A stretch of DNA of 6,051 nt from JAWXCE01 sp034440495 (GTDB lineage: Bacteria; Pseudomonadota; Alphaproteobacteria; Rhizobiales; Rhodomicrobiaceae), in assembly GCA_034440495.1 (NCBI GenBank), contig JAWXCE010000053.1, positions 1-6,051 on the forward strand, in the 5' to 3' direction. The notes under the pieces are model-generated. The model saw nothing but the letters and a program-made list of their open reading frames with translations, did not search any database and was not told the origin of the DNA. The position numbers and the translations under genes are program-made. This document shows positions 5,982 through 6,051 of the stretch, piece after piece (within the stretch, counting starts at the first letter, position 1; every line of letters begins with the position of its first letter).

Positions 5982-6051
5982 ATGAAAAAAAACGATAAAA
6001 TATTCGCAGTCGCGCCTATGATGGAGTGGACGGACTATCTAGACTTTTCAA
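5982..6051 (+). CDS. dusA: 5' end of a tRNA-dihydrouridine synthase A-like ORF (dusA), hybrid or fragment
   Basis: DusA reduces specific uridines in the tRNA D-loop to dihydrouridine using FMN and NADPH. The 23 codons present read MKKNDKIFAVAPMMEWTD and then YLDFS. The block FAVAPMMEWTD closely matches the conserved DusA N-terminus (VAPMxDWTDRHCR in E. coli and relatives). After WTD the usual RHCR is absent, so the reading is DusA-like only up to the core. The codons before the core are AT-rich, unlike the high-GC host genes, suggesting the element supplies this start. There is no Shine-Dalgarno sequence. GATAAT at 5964-5969 could be a -10 producing a nearly leaderless message. This may be a reconstructed dusA 5' end, a displaced fragment or a tandem junction. 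Confidence 0.5.
   Translation, partial: MKKNDKIFAVAPMMEWTDYLDFS
6012..6035 (+). other. Candidate attachment-site core in dusA
   Basis: The 24 bases encoding APMMEWTD are the most conserved part of the dusA 5' end and correspond to the region used as attachment core by dusA-associated integrases. Left of it the DNA is AT-rich and leads to the integrase gene. Right of it the translated sequence stops matching DusA. No second copy was seen elsewhere in the window. The exact core boundaries cannot be set without the other end of the element. Confidence 0.5.

Noticed and set aside
5647..5985. Plus-strand open frame of 112 codons opposite the integrase N-terminus
   Set aside because: It is antisense to the integrase and runs through the repeat cluster. 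Its translation shows no domain and no ribosome site.
1..6051. tRNA, rRNA, CRISPR array or riboswitch
   Set aside because: No cloverleaf ends, regularly spaced repeats or known RNA motifs were seen on either strand.

Overview
The window looks like a piece of a high-GC alphaproteobacterial genome, probably Hyphomicrobiales/Rhizobiales-like. The lineage is inferred from the codon bias, the lipid-transport operon type and an FNR/FixK-type operator; no rRNA or marker gene confirms it. Three parts can be told apart.

Left part (1 to about 2790, core-like, high GC). A leftward operon encodes an MCE/Mla-type ABC transporter for envelope lipids. In transcription order it has a STAS-domain protein (2451-2059), an MlaE-type permease (2044-1319), an MlaF-type ATPase (1312-494) and an MlaD-type membrane-anchored MCE substrate-binding protein (516 to beyond base 1). 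The genes are nearly contiguous or overlapping, so they should be co-translated. The STAS and permease genes look like a split version of the STAS-permease fusion common in this group: removing one 17-bp segment bounded by an 8-bp direct repeat restores one continuous frame. A divergent rightward gene (2588-2803) encodes a small two-helix membrane protein resembling DUF4389. It appears to have lost its normal C-terminus. Between the two transcription units is a 20-bp near-palindrome matching the FNR/FixK/Anr consensus, placed where a class II site should sit for the rightward gene.

Middle part (about 2790-4746, accessory). An AT-rich junction leads into a 516-residue Fic-domain protein. It has an intact HPFxxGNGRxxR catalytic motif and an N-terminal inhibitory (S/T)xxxE(G/N) motif, so it is probably a self-inhibited class II AMP transferase. 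A gene-poor 289-bp stretch follows, with at most one tiny ORF remnant.

Right part (4747-6051, mobility module). A leftward tyrosine recombinase has all its catalytic residues. Upstream of it are five TGTGCA repeats, two of them overlapping a perfect 16-bp palindrome. A rightward ORF then begins, and its residues (KIFAVAPMMEWTD) match the N-terminus of tRNA-dihydrouridine synthase A (DusA). This is the arrangement of the dusA-associated integrases, which use the 5' end of dusA as attachment site. After the conserved core the reading departs from canonical DusA, so this end may be a hybrid or displaced att site, a tandem junction, or a diverged gene. No second copy of the core was seen, so the far end of the element is outside the window or has been lost.

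Taken together, a Fic protein appears to be carried on a dusA-targeting integrative element next to a broken DUF4389 gene and a conserved lipid-transport operon.
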